64,000 nucleotides of DNA from Periconia sp. R9002. Its lineage: Eukaryota > Ascomycota > Dothideomycetes > Pleosporales > Periconiaceae. The stretch is from positions 1 through 64,000 of the forward strand of contig JAMAHW010000008.1 in the NCBI GenBank assembly GCA_023627715.1, in the 5' to 3' direction. Numbering within the stretch: position 1 is the stretch's first letter; each line of letters starts with the position of its first letter. Under the pieces are notes generated by a model. It was not told where the DNA came from and searched no databases. It saw only the letters and a program-made list of their open reading frames with translations. The translations under genes and the position numbers were made by a program. This document shows, piece after piece, positions 43,795 to 55,843 of this stretch.

Positions 43795-45132
43795 AGGAGT
43801 TGATCAGTATGGTAATATGAGTTAGGCAAATAAATCAATGGAGGCGGGGTAATGTGCAACATGAATGGAAGTACATGTAGAGTAAAATATTGACTACCGT
43901 CAGAAAGACTGGCGGCTGAGATTGCGCCAGAGACCCCAGGTGAGCACGGCTGGGTGGCGGGTCGAGAGTTATATGATGGGCTCGAGGCTGGCCCGCCGCC
44001 AGTAATGAGAGGCCGCCGAGTCAATCATGTCTGCAAGCCACACTGTGAACTAGGGTTTGCATGCGCGCAAAAATGTACGCAAAAACCGACAGAAGAGCCC
44101 CAAAATATTCGCTTGGCCTTGCCTATCTACTCATCACCGCCTCTTTACACTGGAAAAGAAGAATATAACACAGTAGATCTCGTAGATGCAAACATGACGA
44201 ATGATTGTTGACTGCCCCTGTTGACCCCCCATTCATTTAGAAAGAGGTAGGTGGTACAGCAGAGCCGAAATTTTTGACGGGTGGTCGAAAGTGAAGCGGA
44301 GTGGAAGTGCGGGTAGATTTGATGGGCCAGGCAGCCATCGCTAGATGCACAACCTTGCGTGATCACCCCACAAAGCAGTCTGCCGTGGCGTTCGTCTCGT
44401 TGACAAATCATGCATGGAAATGCAGTTACCCGCAGGTGAATCGCAGTCAGTCAAAGGTTTGGGCATCGAGTTGGAGGACGTTAGGTTAGCCGTGGACCGT
44501 CGTGGTAGTAGCGTCAAGCTCAAGCTATCCTGAGGTGGGAGCTGAAGATCGTCCAACCCCTCCACGGACTAGCGGGGTGTTAGCTCGTACGTGGTCGTCC
44601 AAAAGGGCACCAGCATTATTGGGCGTCAGAACTTGAGATCAGAATCCGACTTCGATTATGGATTTTATGACGTAGTTTCCGATTAGAAAGAATGACTCCT
44701 ACGCTCAACAAAAATTGATTGTGCCTCGTACTTACATAGCCTCACACAGCCACAGCCTGGTCGGATGGATCTAACAGTTAAGCCAGTAGCACGGGGCCGA
44801 CAGCAGAGACGAAATATAAGATCTGTTTGTTCCTAGTTCATTTTGGGAAAGCATATTGCGCCCAGGTAAAATCCTTTAACCAGATAAAGGTGCCGAAAAA
44901 ATCTATACCACAGAAATATCTGCATTCTAAGATGGCCGCATAGCCTCCGTCCCTCACCCTCGGAGGCTGTGCAGGTTGAAGGAGAAAAAGAAATAACAAT
45001 ACAGACTGCGCCGTGCTTACATGCTTAACCAATTTTCTAAACCCATTCAGTCAATGTGCCTGCCAAAACCCCACCAGGCATGTATAGTGAGGCCAGTTCT
45101 AAGGCCAAACCAAAAGTGTGTAAGTAAGTCGA
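43795..45132. other. intergenic region
   Basis: This is upstream of the kinase-vWA gene and downstream of the CorA-like gene. I see no credible frames, RNAs or repeats. Confidence 0.5.
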
Positions 45133-47325
45133 TCAAGCCTCGAGGTCTGCCTGTGATGAAGCCTTCTTAGCCATACGATAAAAAATCCACCAGACGAGAA
45201 AAGTAACAGCTGTCAAAGGCAGTGCAATTGCTAGGTAAATGTGCAAAGCCCTCAATTGAAAGTCCTGCTTTCCATCTTCAAACTTTAGAATATCGGTGCT
45301 CATGAACGTCTGCAGTCCATTTAGCTTGATATTGCAGGCTGCAGTAATGAGGAAGAAACATACTGCAATAAAGGTTGCCGGTAGGAAGAACAAAGTCACG
45401 GATGTGATGACTCGCATCGACACAGTTTCTTGCTCTGTTTTCTTGGCAATGGCGTGCATTTGGTGCGTCATTAGTTCCATGCGTTCTGCAGAGAGTTGGT
45501 TTTTTCTGGCAAACGATTCATTTGCTTTTACGCCTCGGTAGTGAAGGATACCGTTCAACTTGGCCCGATGTTAGCTAGTTGTCTCACATTCTGCAATCTT
45601 GACTGAAAGACAGCTTACCAAATTTTTTCTGCCTTCCAGCACGCGTAAAAATGTTTCTGTTCTAGACTGCAACATACGGAGCTCCCTTTCTACACTCAAG
45701 ACACTTTTCATGAATTTTGCCAGGTCCATTTCACAGTGAGACCTCAGAGTGGATGGAAATGCATGATGAGATGTGACGAATTGGTAGTGCTGCCGCAGTT
45801 CCTCGAGAACCTCCACATTAAGGCGTAGCACTAAAAGAGTTTCTTGGAGCTTGTCTTCGATGTTTTGCAGTCGCTGTAGGTCCGTGAAAGTGAAAAGTTC
45901 CGGGGTTTTTTCGTCGCCATCTCGCGAGAAGTTTGGAGGCATTTCAGAAGGAGTCATTTTCCACTGCGAAGCAGTGGGAGTTGAGGGGTTTATCTCGTCT
46001 ATCGGAATAGGTGGTTGGCTTGTGTTATCATGGAAATTACCAAGCCAATTCCATTTCCCACGCATCAAGAATGATTGTAGGCGATTCTTTAGGACTCCAG
46101 CCTCTCTATACCACGTATCGCTCTTATAACAGGGTTGTTGTGACGGGGCCCCCGCGGCTACGTTCGGGACTGTGTTAATCAGAGTGTTTGTTCGGGAGGG
46201 CACACCGTGTGAGAATGTCTCTGTTTTACCCCAAAGGCTGGTCGGAGATTGAGCGGTTCCACGGCGAGATATAGGTGATAAGCTTCCCGTAAGAGTCCGT
46301 GGGCTCGCTGGGAGAAGTCTAGGGGAAGGCGGCGGAGTTGGCTCTTTATCAATTGGAATGTATGGAGCATATTTTGCGAGGAGATGGAATTCATTCTCTA
46401 AATCGTTGAGATACCACCTCCAATTCTCGCACGACCAGTTACAAATGAGCTGATGAATGGAAAATGTCGCTGAAAATGAAGCCTCTCGTGTCATTTGATC
46501 AGATTGAAAGGATGGAGTGGTCGCTGATTCAGTAATTCGGTTTTTAATCATTTTGTTGCCCTTGACATTGATCCATAACGACTGACCAGTTTCGAGATCG
46601 AATGAATGGTATACTGCAGATTGACGAATTGACCATTTTAAGCCTGGCTGGCTCTCCGAGCGTTCTACAGAGCGCAGATTGTAGCAGATGCGGATTTCGC
46701 TTCCAGACCGGTTTAGTCTAGGTATTTCGGGCCCTCGTTGCCTTGTGCCCAGTCTCGATTCATCACGGAAACCGCTAAAGTAAAAATCTTGCGCTTCAAC
46801 CTGTTTTCCAAAGGGAAACATAAAGTCTAGAAAAGAAGGCGTAACTTGATGGTAGGTAAACAGGAAACTGAGCATGTTGCGGCTGACCCTAAGTGGCGCA
46901 CGGCTATGAGGCGAGTGCAGAAATCTACAATTGGTTGTTTAGTCGAAATTTTTCGATTGGATAATGTGTAATGGCCACGTACATAAAGCGGCATTGTGGA
47001 TCTCTCTCCACTCTCCATCCTTCCCGAAGTATTTCATTCAGCTCGGCCAGCGTAGACGCACAGTTTGGCAGAAATTCTGTAACAAGCCACATGTCAGCCC
47101 GGGTCAAGACGGTGAGATTCCTGGGAAAGAGGATGCTTTCACACCTTTATCTGAAGAATCGAAATCCAAAAAGTCCACTGCAGCTTGTTTCTCATTGAAT
47201 AGTCGTGTTTCTTCTTGGTTTAGTCTATCGAAATATGATTTTAACGTATGACTGAGCACATCGTTTTGAATGACATTCTGAGGATATTGATCGAACGTCT
47301 CGCAGGAGTGTAGTAAATCATCCAT
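45133..47325 (-). CDS. CorA-like membrane protein (long form)
   Basis: A fungal member of the CorA/ZntB-like family, whose bacterial and mitochondrial relatives carry Mg2+ or Zn2+. The exons are 47325-47145, 47076-46983, 46924-45619 and 45558-45133 (668 aa), with introns of 68, 58, 57 and 60 nt at most, all in phase. Segments typical of this fungal subgroup are visible, including CRFIFLHSPHSRAPL and the HQVTPSFLDFMFPFG stretch. A long soluble part contains a Pro/Ser insert at about residues 250-400. Two C-terminal membrane helices follow: about 577-600 (SVTLFFLPATFIAVCFFL) and about 633-655. The loop between them is FMSTDILKF, so the GMN motif of classical CorA channels is absent. Transport activity is therefore not assured. 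The last acceptor (CCAAG) is the weakest splice site. Confidence 0.82.
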
Positions 47326-48865
47326 TGAAAAACACAGTACAAGTTAAGTTGTAGACGGCCATTGATCTTCCGGCGCACTTCAATTTATAAAGACATAACA
47401 AGAATGACTACGAACATACAATCTAGATCTTCTATGCGCTCTGACCGTCGTACCGTGTCGCCTCCTTGCCTTCATAAGCCCCGCTTTGGCAGGGTTTCAC
47501 CGGTGATGGGATGATCGTGATCCCTCCTCCGTATTAGCCTTTGCCTAACGATCACCGGCATTTGGAGTGAGGTTTTTACTCGACGCGCAATGAAGCGAGC
47601 TCATCTTGCTCATCCTCAATAAAATATTAGTCTTCAATTTCTAATACATTTCACATTGAGATATCGTACTGGTAGTAATGCGCGTGGAACCCAGAATCGA
47701 TATTTTCCTGTTGGAAGCACCTACAGTCAATGCGTCAATGATTGATTAGTTGCAGATTTACATATGTACTAACACTGATCAAGAAGTCCCAATTCCCAAA
47801 TTTTCGTCCCAGGAAGGACTCCAGCGTCGCTTGTGGCAACCGATAAGTGTCGAATGTATCGTACACCCACCCCATGGCGAACACAGCCCTAGCGAAGTGG
47901 AGAAGTAGCGAGCCACTGAGCTGCTGATCGATAATGTGGATGGTTTAGAGGGAACCGGTCTGATCACCGGTATGTCTTGCAAGATTCAATGGGTAAGGTA
48001 GACAAGGCTGGGCTTTGGATTTGTCCCATCTTTATGTTAATTAGTGGCTTCACTATCTTGAGGCTCTGTGAACTCTTAATCAGTCGCACATAGAGTGAAG
48101 CTCCCACTCTCAAGAAGATCATCTTCAGCCTTGAAGCGCCTTTGGACGAGGCAACTGGTCGCCTGCTGAAAGCTTCTCTGCCTGAGGTGTCAGCAGCCAG
48201 GTGGTCGTATTAATGCATGTTGCTGCAGGAATTTGATCACAAGACGAACATATGCCATCGTGTAATTGGCCAAAAATGAGGGGACCGGTGAGGTTTAATA
48301 TCAACCGACATGCCGTGGAGAAGAGCTGCAGTATCGGCAGGCGTAATGCTATCGCACCCGAAAATCTGCGCCGACATGCAGGCAGTTTTGAAGCCGCGCA
48401 ACACGGGTTGAAAATTTGGTGCGTGACAACCGGAATCAGCCTCACTGAACATTGGAGTATCACAAAAGATTGGTCACGAGCTGCCGTCTCACGACACATT
48501 ATGTATCTCTTGTGATTCAACATTTTCAGTTCATTATCATTGGGGAATGAAAACCTGAGTTTTGTTTTCACTAGCTGCTGATTGAGTTGGCTGTTTTTAA
48601 TCACGTGAAGGGATATATATGATCACCTGCACGATACATATGTACTCTCTGTACCTATATGTACCTAGGTATCAATTCATCCAATGCTTTCCTCGATGTG
48701 GCACTGTACCATGTGCGGAGAGAGTTGGTATGCAGAGTTGGTAGAGGGTTAGGAAAGATGTGATTACATAATCACTCTTCTTATCGATAGTGACTTGCAA
48801 AGGTTCAGAGTGCTCAGTGAACACGCTCGAGCTACGTCCACCACAACCAGGACACAATTACAACC
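47326..48865. other. divergent intergenic region
   Basis: This stretch contains the upstream regions of the long CorA-like gene and ARP6. A minus-strand frame at 48125-48604 has no start context or recognisable content. GTACCTA/TACCTAGGTA motifs occur at about 48640-48672. Confidence 0.5.
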
Positions 48866-50260
48866 ATGCCCCCAAAAGGCTCGAAGAAGGCTTCCGTTGC
48901 CGCTCCGTTGCAGACACTTGTTCTCGATAATGGTGCATACACGCTCAAAGCTGGGATAATCCCATCTACCAACGCTGACCCAAGCTACGATACATGCACT
49001 GTAATTCCGAATTGCATCGCGCGCAGCACACGCGATAGGCGAACGTATGTGGCTTCGGAATTGGAAGACTGCAAAGATTTCGGGGAGCTGGCGTTTCGCA
49101 GGCCGGTCGAGAAGGGCTTCATTGTCAATTGGGAGGCGCAAAAAGCTATCTGGGATCATGAGTTCTTGGGCAATACTGCAGGGGAGGGGCGAAGGGTAGG
49201 TACGCATCATACTCAGCTTTCGCGTTGCATTAATTGGGGACTGACTCGCATTAAGTGTAATCCCAAAGAGACCAACTTACTTTTGACCGAGAAGCCTAAT
49301 TGCCCCAAAGAGCTCCAAAAGAATTGCGACGAAATCGTATTTGAGCAATTCGAATTTGCAGCCTACTATCGGTGCATAGGTCCCGCTCTCAACGCCTACC
49401 ATCCCTTCGAGCAAAACTCGCTGTTTTCCCTGCCACAAGAATGTCTTCTTCTCATCGACACGTCATACTCGGATACTACGGTCCTACCCGTGTATAACGG
49501 ACAGCTTATTCAAGCAGCCGTGCGCCGACTTACTGTGGGTGGAAAGCTTCTTACCAACTACCTTAAAGAGCTCTCATCGCTACGACATTACAATATGATG
49601 GAGGAGACATACCTGCTCAACGAAATTAAGGAAGCCGTATCCTTTGTGGTACCATCGTCAGAGCAGTTTGAGGACCATCTCGAACGGACGTGGAAGGGGC
49701 GAGTAGGTGATAAAAGGGCGTTGGACTCCTCCATTGTGTTGGATTATGTATTACCGGATTACGAACGTTCGATTCACGGCTATGCACGGCCTCACGACCC
49801 AGCGCAGTCTAAAATGCGTCGTGGTCTACAGCCCCAACAAGGCCCCAAAGAGGATCTCCTTCCACTCGGAAATGAGCGGTTCGCTGTACCCGAGCTTCTT
49901 TTCAGTCCTTCCGATATCGGAATACAGGAAGTCGGTTTATCGGGAGCAGTTATGGAAGCTCTGAGTATATTGCCGGAAGCAATCAAAGTAGGCATGTTGG
50001 CCAATATTACAGTGGTTGGAGGGAACTCGCTCATTCCAGGGTTCATGGAGAGATTGGAGTCGGAGCTCAAGACTTTGGTCCCATCGAATTATCTTCTGAA
50101 TATAAAAAGAGCGGAGGATCCCATAAAGCACACTTGGCTTGGTGCGGCAAGATTCGCAAGCCAGCCAGAGCGGTTGAAGGAGGTTCTTGTTTCAAAAGCT
50201 GAGTATGATGAAAGAGGATCGACGTGGCTGGCCAAGAGATTCGCCGGTGCGGAGAAATGA
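48866..50260 (+). CDS. ARP6: actin-related protein 6
   Basis: Arp6 is a nuclear actin-related subunit of the SWR1 complex, which exchanges H2A for H2A.Z in chromatin. The exons are 48866-49195 and 49256-50260 (444 aa). Evidence is the actin-fold opening LVLDNGAYTLKAGI, followed by FIVNWEAQKAIWDHEF, the Arp6-like NPKETNLLLTEKPNCPKELQ, LLIDTSYSDTTVLPVYNGQL (phosphate-2 loop region), VGGKLLTNYLKE and VVGGNSLIPGFMERL. The intron at 49196-49255 is 60 nt long and has no in-frame stop, so retention would give a 464-aa protein. I call it an intron because removing it joins GRR to CNPKETN as in the family. The start follows a TACAACC context and gives a short basic N-terminus. Confidence 0.93.
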   Translation: MPPKGSKKASVAAPLQTLVLDNGAYTLKAGIIPSTNADPSYDTCTVIPNCIARSTRDRRTYVASELEDCKDFGELAFRRPVEKGFIVNWEAQKAIWDHEFLGNTAGEGRRVGTHHTQLSRCINWGLTRIKCNPKETNLLLTEKPNCPKELQKNCDEIVFEQFEFAAYYRCIGPALNAYHPFEQNSLFSLPQECLLLIDTSYSDTTVLPVYNGQLIQAAVRRLTVGGKLLTNYLKELSSLRHYNMMEETYLLNEIKEAVSFVVPSSEQFEDHLERTWKGRVGDKRALDSSIVLDYVLPDYERSIHGYARPHDPAQSKMRRGLQPQQGPKEDLLPLGNERFAVPELLFSPSDIGIQEVGLSGAVMEALSILPEAIKVGMLANITVVGGNSLIPGFMERLESELKTLVPSNYLLNIKRAEDPIKHTWLGAARFASQPERLKEVLVSKAEYDERGSTWLAKRFAGAEK

Positions 50261-50534
50261 AGCCCAGCATGGACTTATCATGTATTATCGATGGTTATGA
50301 ATTCAAATTTCCATAGAGAACACTCATACCGAGTCTTATTTCTACTGTTCATTCCTGAATCGTACTACTGAGTAAACGAAGAGCTAGATTTAATCTTATA
50401 TCTTGCTGGTGACTGCCAAATAAGTGAGTGTTGGTGATTGGCTACCGAAAAATCAGCCGAGCTTTTGCCGACTCCGAAAAGTTAGAAGCCGAGTATCAAT
50501 GCGAGCAAGTTACAATCATCTCCAACTCGACCCA

Positions 50535-52536
50535 ATGCGCCGAATACCATGCCCCCAGCGGGCAATTGATCGTTCGCTTTCCGTACCAAGTTTGCTTCGA
50601 CACCAATCTCCCTTCTCTTTGTGCCATCGTGCCGTGTCGCCGCACCCCCTTCTTCGCACTACCTGCGCGTCTTTCTCCAGCACCCCTAACCATTCGTTTC
50701 TCCTCGGTAAACACGACCCAAAGAAGCATCAGCAACTTGTAAGGAGATGGCAAAAACGATTGCTGGGTGAATCAGAACCTATCGGCGCACACGTAGACCC
50801 TTTCGATCCGACATCGCCCGTGAGAATCTCGCCTGAAGACCAGGGCGATGAAGTAGAGGTGCTAGCCGACGAAGCATCTTCTCGGGATCTTGACGCTATA
50901 TATGAGGAAGAGTCAAATGGAGAAAGATTGAGGCACGTTGGTGGGGAGAAGTGGGTGGGTCAGTTAGAGGAGGAGAAGCTTGCGAGAGAGTTTGAGAAGT
51001 TGACTATGAGGACCTATACACCATTGACGCACAGAATGGCGGATAAAATAGAGGACCTGACAGGCACCATGTATACTTTGCGAGATGAAAATCTCATGAT
51101 GGCCCAGAAGTTCCATGATGTCAACAACAAGCCCTACACTAACTGGAGGTAAGTGCATGGCCTATAGCTTGCATGAGAAAATATCCATTAACCGTCACTA
51201 GTTTTGGTCCTGCAGCTCCCGTTCGTGATCTACCAACAATTCGTAGCAATTTCCACCGAGCCGTTATCGAGATATACGCCCTGAAGCAGAGTGGTAAAGT
51301 CTTGGATATTGCAAAACAAGCCAATCGGGGTGTCTACGACGCTCCTAAGTGGATGAAGGACGTTCAAGTTGTGAAGAATGACCAAGGCCGCATATTGCTG
51401 GACTTCCCTGCTCAGCGAAATATGGAAAAGCTTCTCGCAGTTATGGAACGTATGCCGGAATGGGAAACAGAACAGCAAGTTGTGGAAGACATCGAGGACA
51501 TCATCGAAGATGAGGAATTGGCAGAAGAGGAACCAGTCCCACAGATGGATCCCGACACTCCAGCATTCAAGCGAGCAGCTGTGGTGAAACAGGATCCTGA
51601 CGCGAAGCCTTTCGATTTCATGTCAAATCGGCCTGTTCCACGAACTTTACCCCAAGAGCCTATCGCCGATACGGTGGCGGAGTCAGTAGAGTCTGTGCCG
51701 GTTGAAGCCAAGGAAGTGTCTGTTCCAGCTTCCACGACAGATGCCGCGCCGGCTCCATCTGAAAATAAGGAGAATACTCGACCGAAAGAAGATAAATCCG
51801 CCAACGGTCGATCAGGCATCGAAGTCAAATGGCGAGATCTTCCCCTCAACGAAGATCATGTCAAATTTGCTGTAAGTTTTAATTATTCCCTTCTTCTTGG
51901 ATTAAGTTAACCCCATGACAGCTCACGAAACGCGTAACCCAACTTACGGGCCTACACATTTCAGACCCAACTCTCACATCCGTCACAACGTTGGGCGAGC
52001 TATACCACCACTTCTGTGCCGCTGCCAAACCCAAGCCCGCGAAACTTTTCAGCTATCTTCACATTGTCGGTCAGCGTCAAGCTGAAGCTGGCAAGGCGGT
52101 TGAGGCTCAAAATGCACCCAAAGCCCTGCCCCATGCGAAAACACAACTCAGCACTCTCTTGAAACTAAACAACGTGGAGCTCCTTCGTAAGAAGCCCAAC
52201 GCAAAGGATTTGCGTACAAAGAGAGGTCTCAGCAAAGTTATCTCAAGGGAGATGCGCAAGGGTAAAATTGGCTCAGGACCATCTCATCGGGGTGGACGCA
52301 GAGCCATGGCGAAGGAGAGGTGGTATTTGAAACAAGAGACGAAGCCGATTGAGGGAACCCTTGTGGCGCCAGGTTCTGGAGTCCCGGTGTCGCCTACGGC
52401 AGCGCAGCTTCTGAAGGACAGAACAACGAGGAAGAAGTTGGAATGGTATGAATCACAGGATAAGAGCTGGAAACAGGTGGAAATGTTGATTCGAGAAAGA
52501 AAGTTTGCACCTACCGAGTCAAAATCGTCATTGTAA
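50535..52536 (+). CDS. mitochondrial large ribosomal subunit protein, mL50-like
   Basis: This resembles fungal mitochondrial '39S ribosomal subunit' (mL50) proteins of the large mitoribosomal subunit. The exons are 50535-51148, 51202-51871 and 51922-52536 (632 aa), with introns of 53 and 50 nt. The preferred start at 50535 (MRRIPCPQRAIDRSL) gives an Arg/Ser-rich, acid-free presequence of about 60 residues; in-frame ATG 50499 would add 12 residues. The conserved-looking core is SFGPAAPVRDLPTIRSNFHR up to about DVQVVKNDQGRILLDFP. An acidic, Pro-rich insert follows, then a C-terminal basic region (LRKKPNAKDLRTKRGLSKVI) and a tail with SHRGGRRAMAKERWYL. The protein is long for mL50, mostly because of the insert and tail. 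It lies 275 nt downstream of ARP6 on the same strand. Confidence 0.78.
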
Positions 52537-52962
52537 AATAGGTTCCTAGTGGCTCTACATGGTTGGACAAGGATTAGATATGTATGATATTGGGGATTTT
52601 GGATGTACATGTAGACTAAGCACCGTGGGGAACTATTCATTGTACTGTGTAGAACATTATCAAATGTACCAGAAAATATTCATATTGTATGTTTGGACGA
52701 TTTCATATTCTTGTGTAATGGAAACCTTCCTTCCGTATGGTGGTTTAGTCGCACATTCGGCCAGATGATGTACACAATGTGGATGAGTATGGTACGGACT
52801 TCGGGCATTAGATAGGTTGACCGTGCTGCTGTGCCGCCATAGGTAGAACCGTTTGTTTGCCTAGGTACTCATCAGTAAACACGACACGGCCTTTAACCCA
52901 CTCCACTCTTCATCTGTACAACAAAAACCTGAGCCAGCAACCACCCTTTCCTGCGCTACAAC
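52537..52962. other. intergenic region
   Basis: This is the 3' region of the mL50-like gene and the promoter of the next gene. It has a C/A-rich leader just before 52963. I see nothing else. Confidence 0.5.
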
Positions 52963-53484
52963 ATGGCTCTCGGAACCAACTTACCATTCTGGCCTGCGCT
53001 CATCTTTACCTACCTTGAGCCCCTTTCTCTGTGCGTGCATTCATACTCCAAAGGACCCCACCTCCATACCTATCGATGCCTAACTAACATGAAACACACC
53101 TCTAGAATCGTCGGTCTTCACGCCGCGAGCACCGACCCTGCTGGCTTTGTAGCGCGTCAGTTGCCGTCGCCTTCGGGGCCCATCCCCGACCACGCCCTCA
53201 TCCTCTCCTACACGGTGGGCAACGTGTTCCTCCTCCTCGCTGCCATCGCCGTCCTCTGCACTGCCATCACGCGCGATGCACGCGTTACCAAGTACTACCT
53301 CACATTTGTCGCAATTGGTGATCTAGGTCACATCTATGCAAGTTACGCGGTCATGGGACGCGAGGTTTTCCTGGACCTAAATGGATATAACAGTATGATG
53401 TGGGGAAACATTGGGGTTAGCGCTTTCCTGCATGTCAACCGCCTTGCGACAGTCCTCGGCGTTTTCGGTAAGGTTGGGAGGTAG
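52963..53484 (+). CDS. DUF7704-like small membrane protein
   Basis: This resembles a fungal family of small integral membrane proteins of unknown function that open with a LPFWPALIFTYLEP-type sequence (DUF7704, recalled by pattern). The exons are 52963-53030 and 53106-53484 (148 aa), with a 75-nt intron (CTAAC branch site, CTAG acceptor). About four hydrophobic segments are visible: residues 8-25, about 60-83 (LSYTVGNVFLLLAAIAVLCT), about 95-112 (LTFVAIGDLGHIYASY) and about 125-143. The motif AIGDLGHIYASYAVMG, with its buried Asp and His, is the most conserved-looking part. It has the usual length for such proteins. The function cannot be inferred. Confidence 0.75.
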   Translation: MALGTNLPFWPALIFTYLEPLSLCVHSYSKGPHLHTYRCLTNMKHTSRIVGLHAASTDPAGFVARQLPSPSGPIPDHALILSYTVGNVFLLLAAIAVLCTAITRDARVTKYYLTFVAIGDLGHIYASYAVMGREVFLDLNGYNSMMWGNIGVSAFLHVNRLATVLGVFGKVGR

Positions 53485-53936
53485 GGGTGAGGCGTCAAAT
53501 ATCATTATGCTTTTGGACGGACATGCTGGATACATCTGTGAAGTCTGAATCACTGTGGATGAACGCCTGGTATGATCTAGCGAGCCGAAAGCGCACATAC
53601 ATATCGACCACAAGCAAGTCGGAATCTTGAGCACTTAATACGACATTATAACAAATACATCAATGATCACAATGCATTCTCCAAAGCGAATCTGAACGAT
53701 TAGTCCTTGTTCCAACTCGTGTCACTTTTATTCTTTTACGATCGATATGTACTCTTCCCGTAGCCGCTCGTGTAATGCATCAACAAGGCTGCGGGGGCCG
53801 AAACATAATTGGTTGTCTCAAGCTATTGAATCCATTGCCAGGGCAGCGCTTATATTTGTCGTCTGGGATCAACACGAGAAAAAAACCACCATCCTTCACT
53901 CACTCGATTTTCTCCCTATGCAGTGTTAGTTTAATA
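53485..53936. other. intergenic region
   Basis: I see no gene. This is the presumed promoter of the short CorA-like gene. Confidence 0.5.
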
Positions 53937-55387
53937 ATGACTGCAGTTGAAGTCCTGGAGCCAGGTTTGTCGTGACCTGAACCCCTCCGAAGCCACGTCG
54001 AACTAACGAAGAACATTAGGATCAGGACTTCGAAAGTCTACCTGGGAGATTGAATTGGAACGTTTCCGGTCATTGATAGCATCTGGGTCTGGAAATGGTA
54101 AAGTTCACATATTGTGCGCTCCTTCGATGACTCCGTGTTTGTTCTATCAGGTCTTGACTAACGATCTTCAAGATTCGGTGAGGGGCGAGGCCTCTGCACG
54201 GCCGCTGGCGAGCACTCTGATTTGTTGCCCTCTCATTTTCTAGACTGCCTTCCTCCCAAAGATTTGAACGGGGCATACGGAAGATTGCGAAAGGAGACTG
54301 CAATTGGGAAGAAGATTGAATGTAAACTGATACATGCCTAGCAGAAAACACTCTCGATGTCTAACTGAGCTATAGATCTCTGGTACGCCTTCAAGATCAA
54401 ACAAGTCAAAACAGAGAACAACGGGCAGATAGCATACGGATGGCAACAAATCACATCGTTCTCATTACGCTTCACTGAAGGAAACAGTGCCTTTATCATG
54501 TGTCTAGACTTCCCGCGAGAATTGCAGTCGGAGCTGCGAGGCAAAATCACATCTGGGAACCTTTTTTGTCCTTGGAAGTGGCAAGTCGTGTTTGTCGAGA
54601 CTATGAGAAATCTTTACGACTCGTCAGTGTGGGCGCTAAGAGACTGTGTGCGGAAGGCGGAGAAGAGCCGACCAAAGGATGTCCATTCGGAGAACTTCTC
54701 GCCAGATTTTGTGTACCTTCACGAAATGGCTCGGCACGTGGACCATTCAAACGAAACATTAGACATTGCTGTTGATACTGTGCAATGTATTCGGAAATCC
54801 AGTAGAGTTTGGGACAGCAGTAGCTCCACACAGGCACATGTGAAGGACGAGCGGCCGCTAGAATTTCAGGACAGGCTTTTCGGGCTGCAAAAAGAGGTCA
54901 AAGGCATCAAGAGGCGATCTGAATCTTTGGCCGAGCGTCTTCGGAATGAGATAAATTTGGTCCGTCCCTTTCCCCGTTCACGTCTCGTAAGTTTACCGTA
55001 AGCTGACGAAGTCTCCAGGCGTTCAGTCTCGTAGCCCAACGAGACAGTCGCGTCATGGTGGAAATGGGCCAAGACTCAAAATCCGATAACAAAAACATGC
55101 GATCCATCGCCATCGTGGGACTCATTTATTTACCTGGGACATTCATGTCCGGCCTATTCGGAATGAGCTTCTTCGACATGGTCGAAGACGGCAGAGGAAA
55201 CAGTACCTGGCAAATGTCTCCGCGGTTTTGGCTCTATTGGGCGATTACAGTGCCACTGACGCTTTTCACTATCTCGGTTTGGGTTGTTTCGTTTCATGGA
55301 AAGGCTGTGAGGAGGAAGCTTCAGGAATTGAGGAGATTGAATCGGAATCGGAGCCGGAACCGCATTCCTGAAGAGGTCAAAGCATGA
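53937..55387 (+). CDS. CorA-like membrane protein (short form)
   Basis: A second fungal CorA-like protein. The proposed exons are 53937-53964, 54020-54097, 54244-54321, 54376-54959 and 55019-55387 (378 aa). Exons 4 and 5 are well supported; the first three are small. They are inferred from phase and splice signals, including a GTTTGT donor and a 146-nt intron, so the N-terminus is uncertain. The C-terminal part has the family hallmarks: QRDSRVMVEMGQDSKSDNKN, the first helix SIAIVGLIYLPGTFMSGLFG (about 285-308) with a FGMSFFD loop, and the second helix at about 326-348. A basic tail (RLNRNRSRNR) follows. It is much shorter than the relative at 45-47 kb and only distantly similar, so a recent tandem copy is unlikely. 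Confidence 0.7.
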
Positions 55388-55843
55388 AGACGGAGCATTG
55401 TAGGGAAGGATGTAACGAATTTTTTTTTTTTTACTTCGATGATGAATGCTAGTATACATAGGCATATGAGCAACGATTGAGTTTTTCTGCTGAAAATTTG
55501 GTATCAGATCTAAAAATTGTTTGTATCACGAAGTCATGATAGATAGGGAAGGCGTCCGAATGCATTCGTAGTTTTAAATTCAGTGACTCGTAGATATTTG
55601 TGGAATACATACAAAGATCGCCCTCGAACACTATCGCGGCAAATAAAACAGTCACTAGATCACAACAAGTATAGATCCAACAATCATACATTGCCGGTAG
55701 CCAAGCCGGCAGTCACTGATCAGCGATAACTTTAGATAACTCTAAGTGCATTAGTCTACAACAGTGACATTCAACTCCGACCACCGCACATCCTTACGCT
55801 CTGAAGATTGATTGTGTATCTTGCCCTTCCACTCACTCCAAAA
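55388..55843. other. intergenic region
   Basis: There is a T run of about 13 nt at 55420-55432. I see no gene. The right end is the leader of the PhyH-like gene. Confidence 0.5.

Noticed and set aside
48125..48604. 159-codon minus-strand frame upstream of ARP6
   Set aside because: It has no recognisable content or start context, overlaps another frame of similar quality, and lies in A/T-rich promoter-like DNA.
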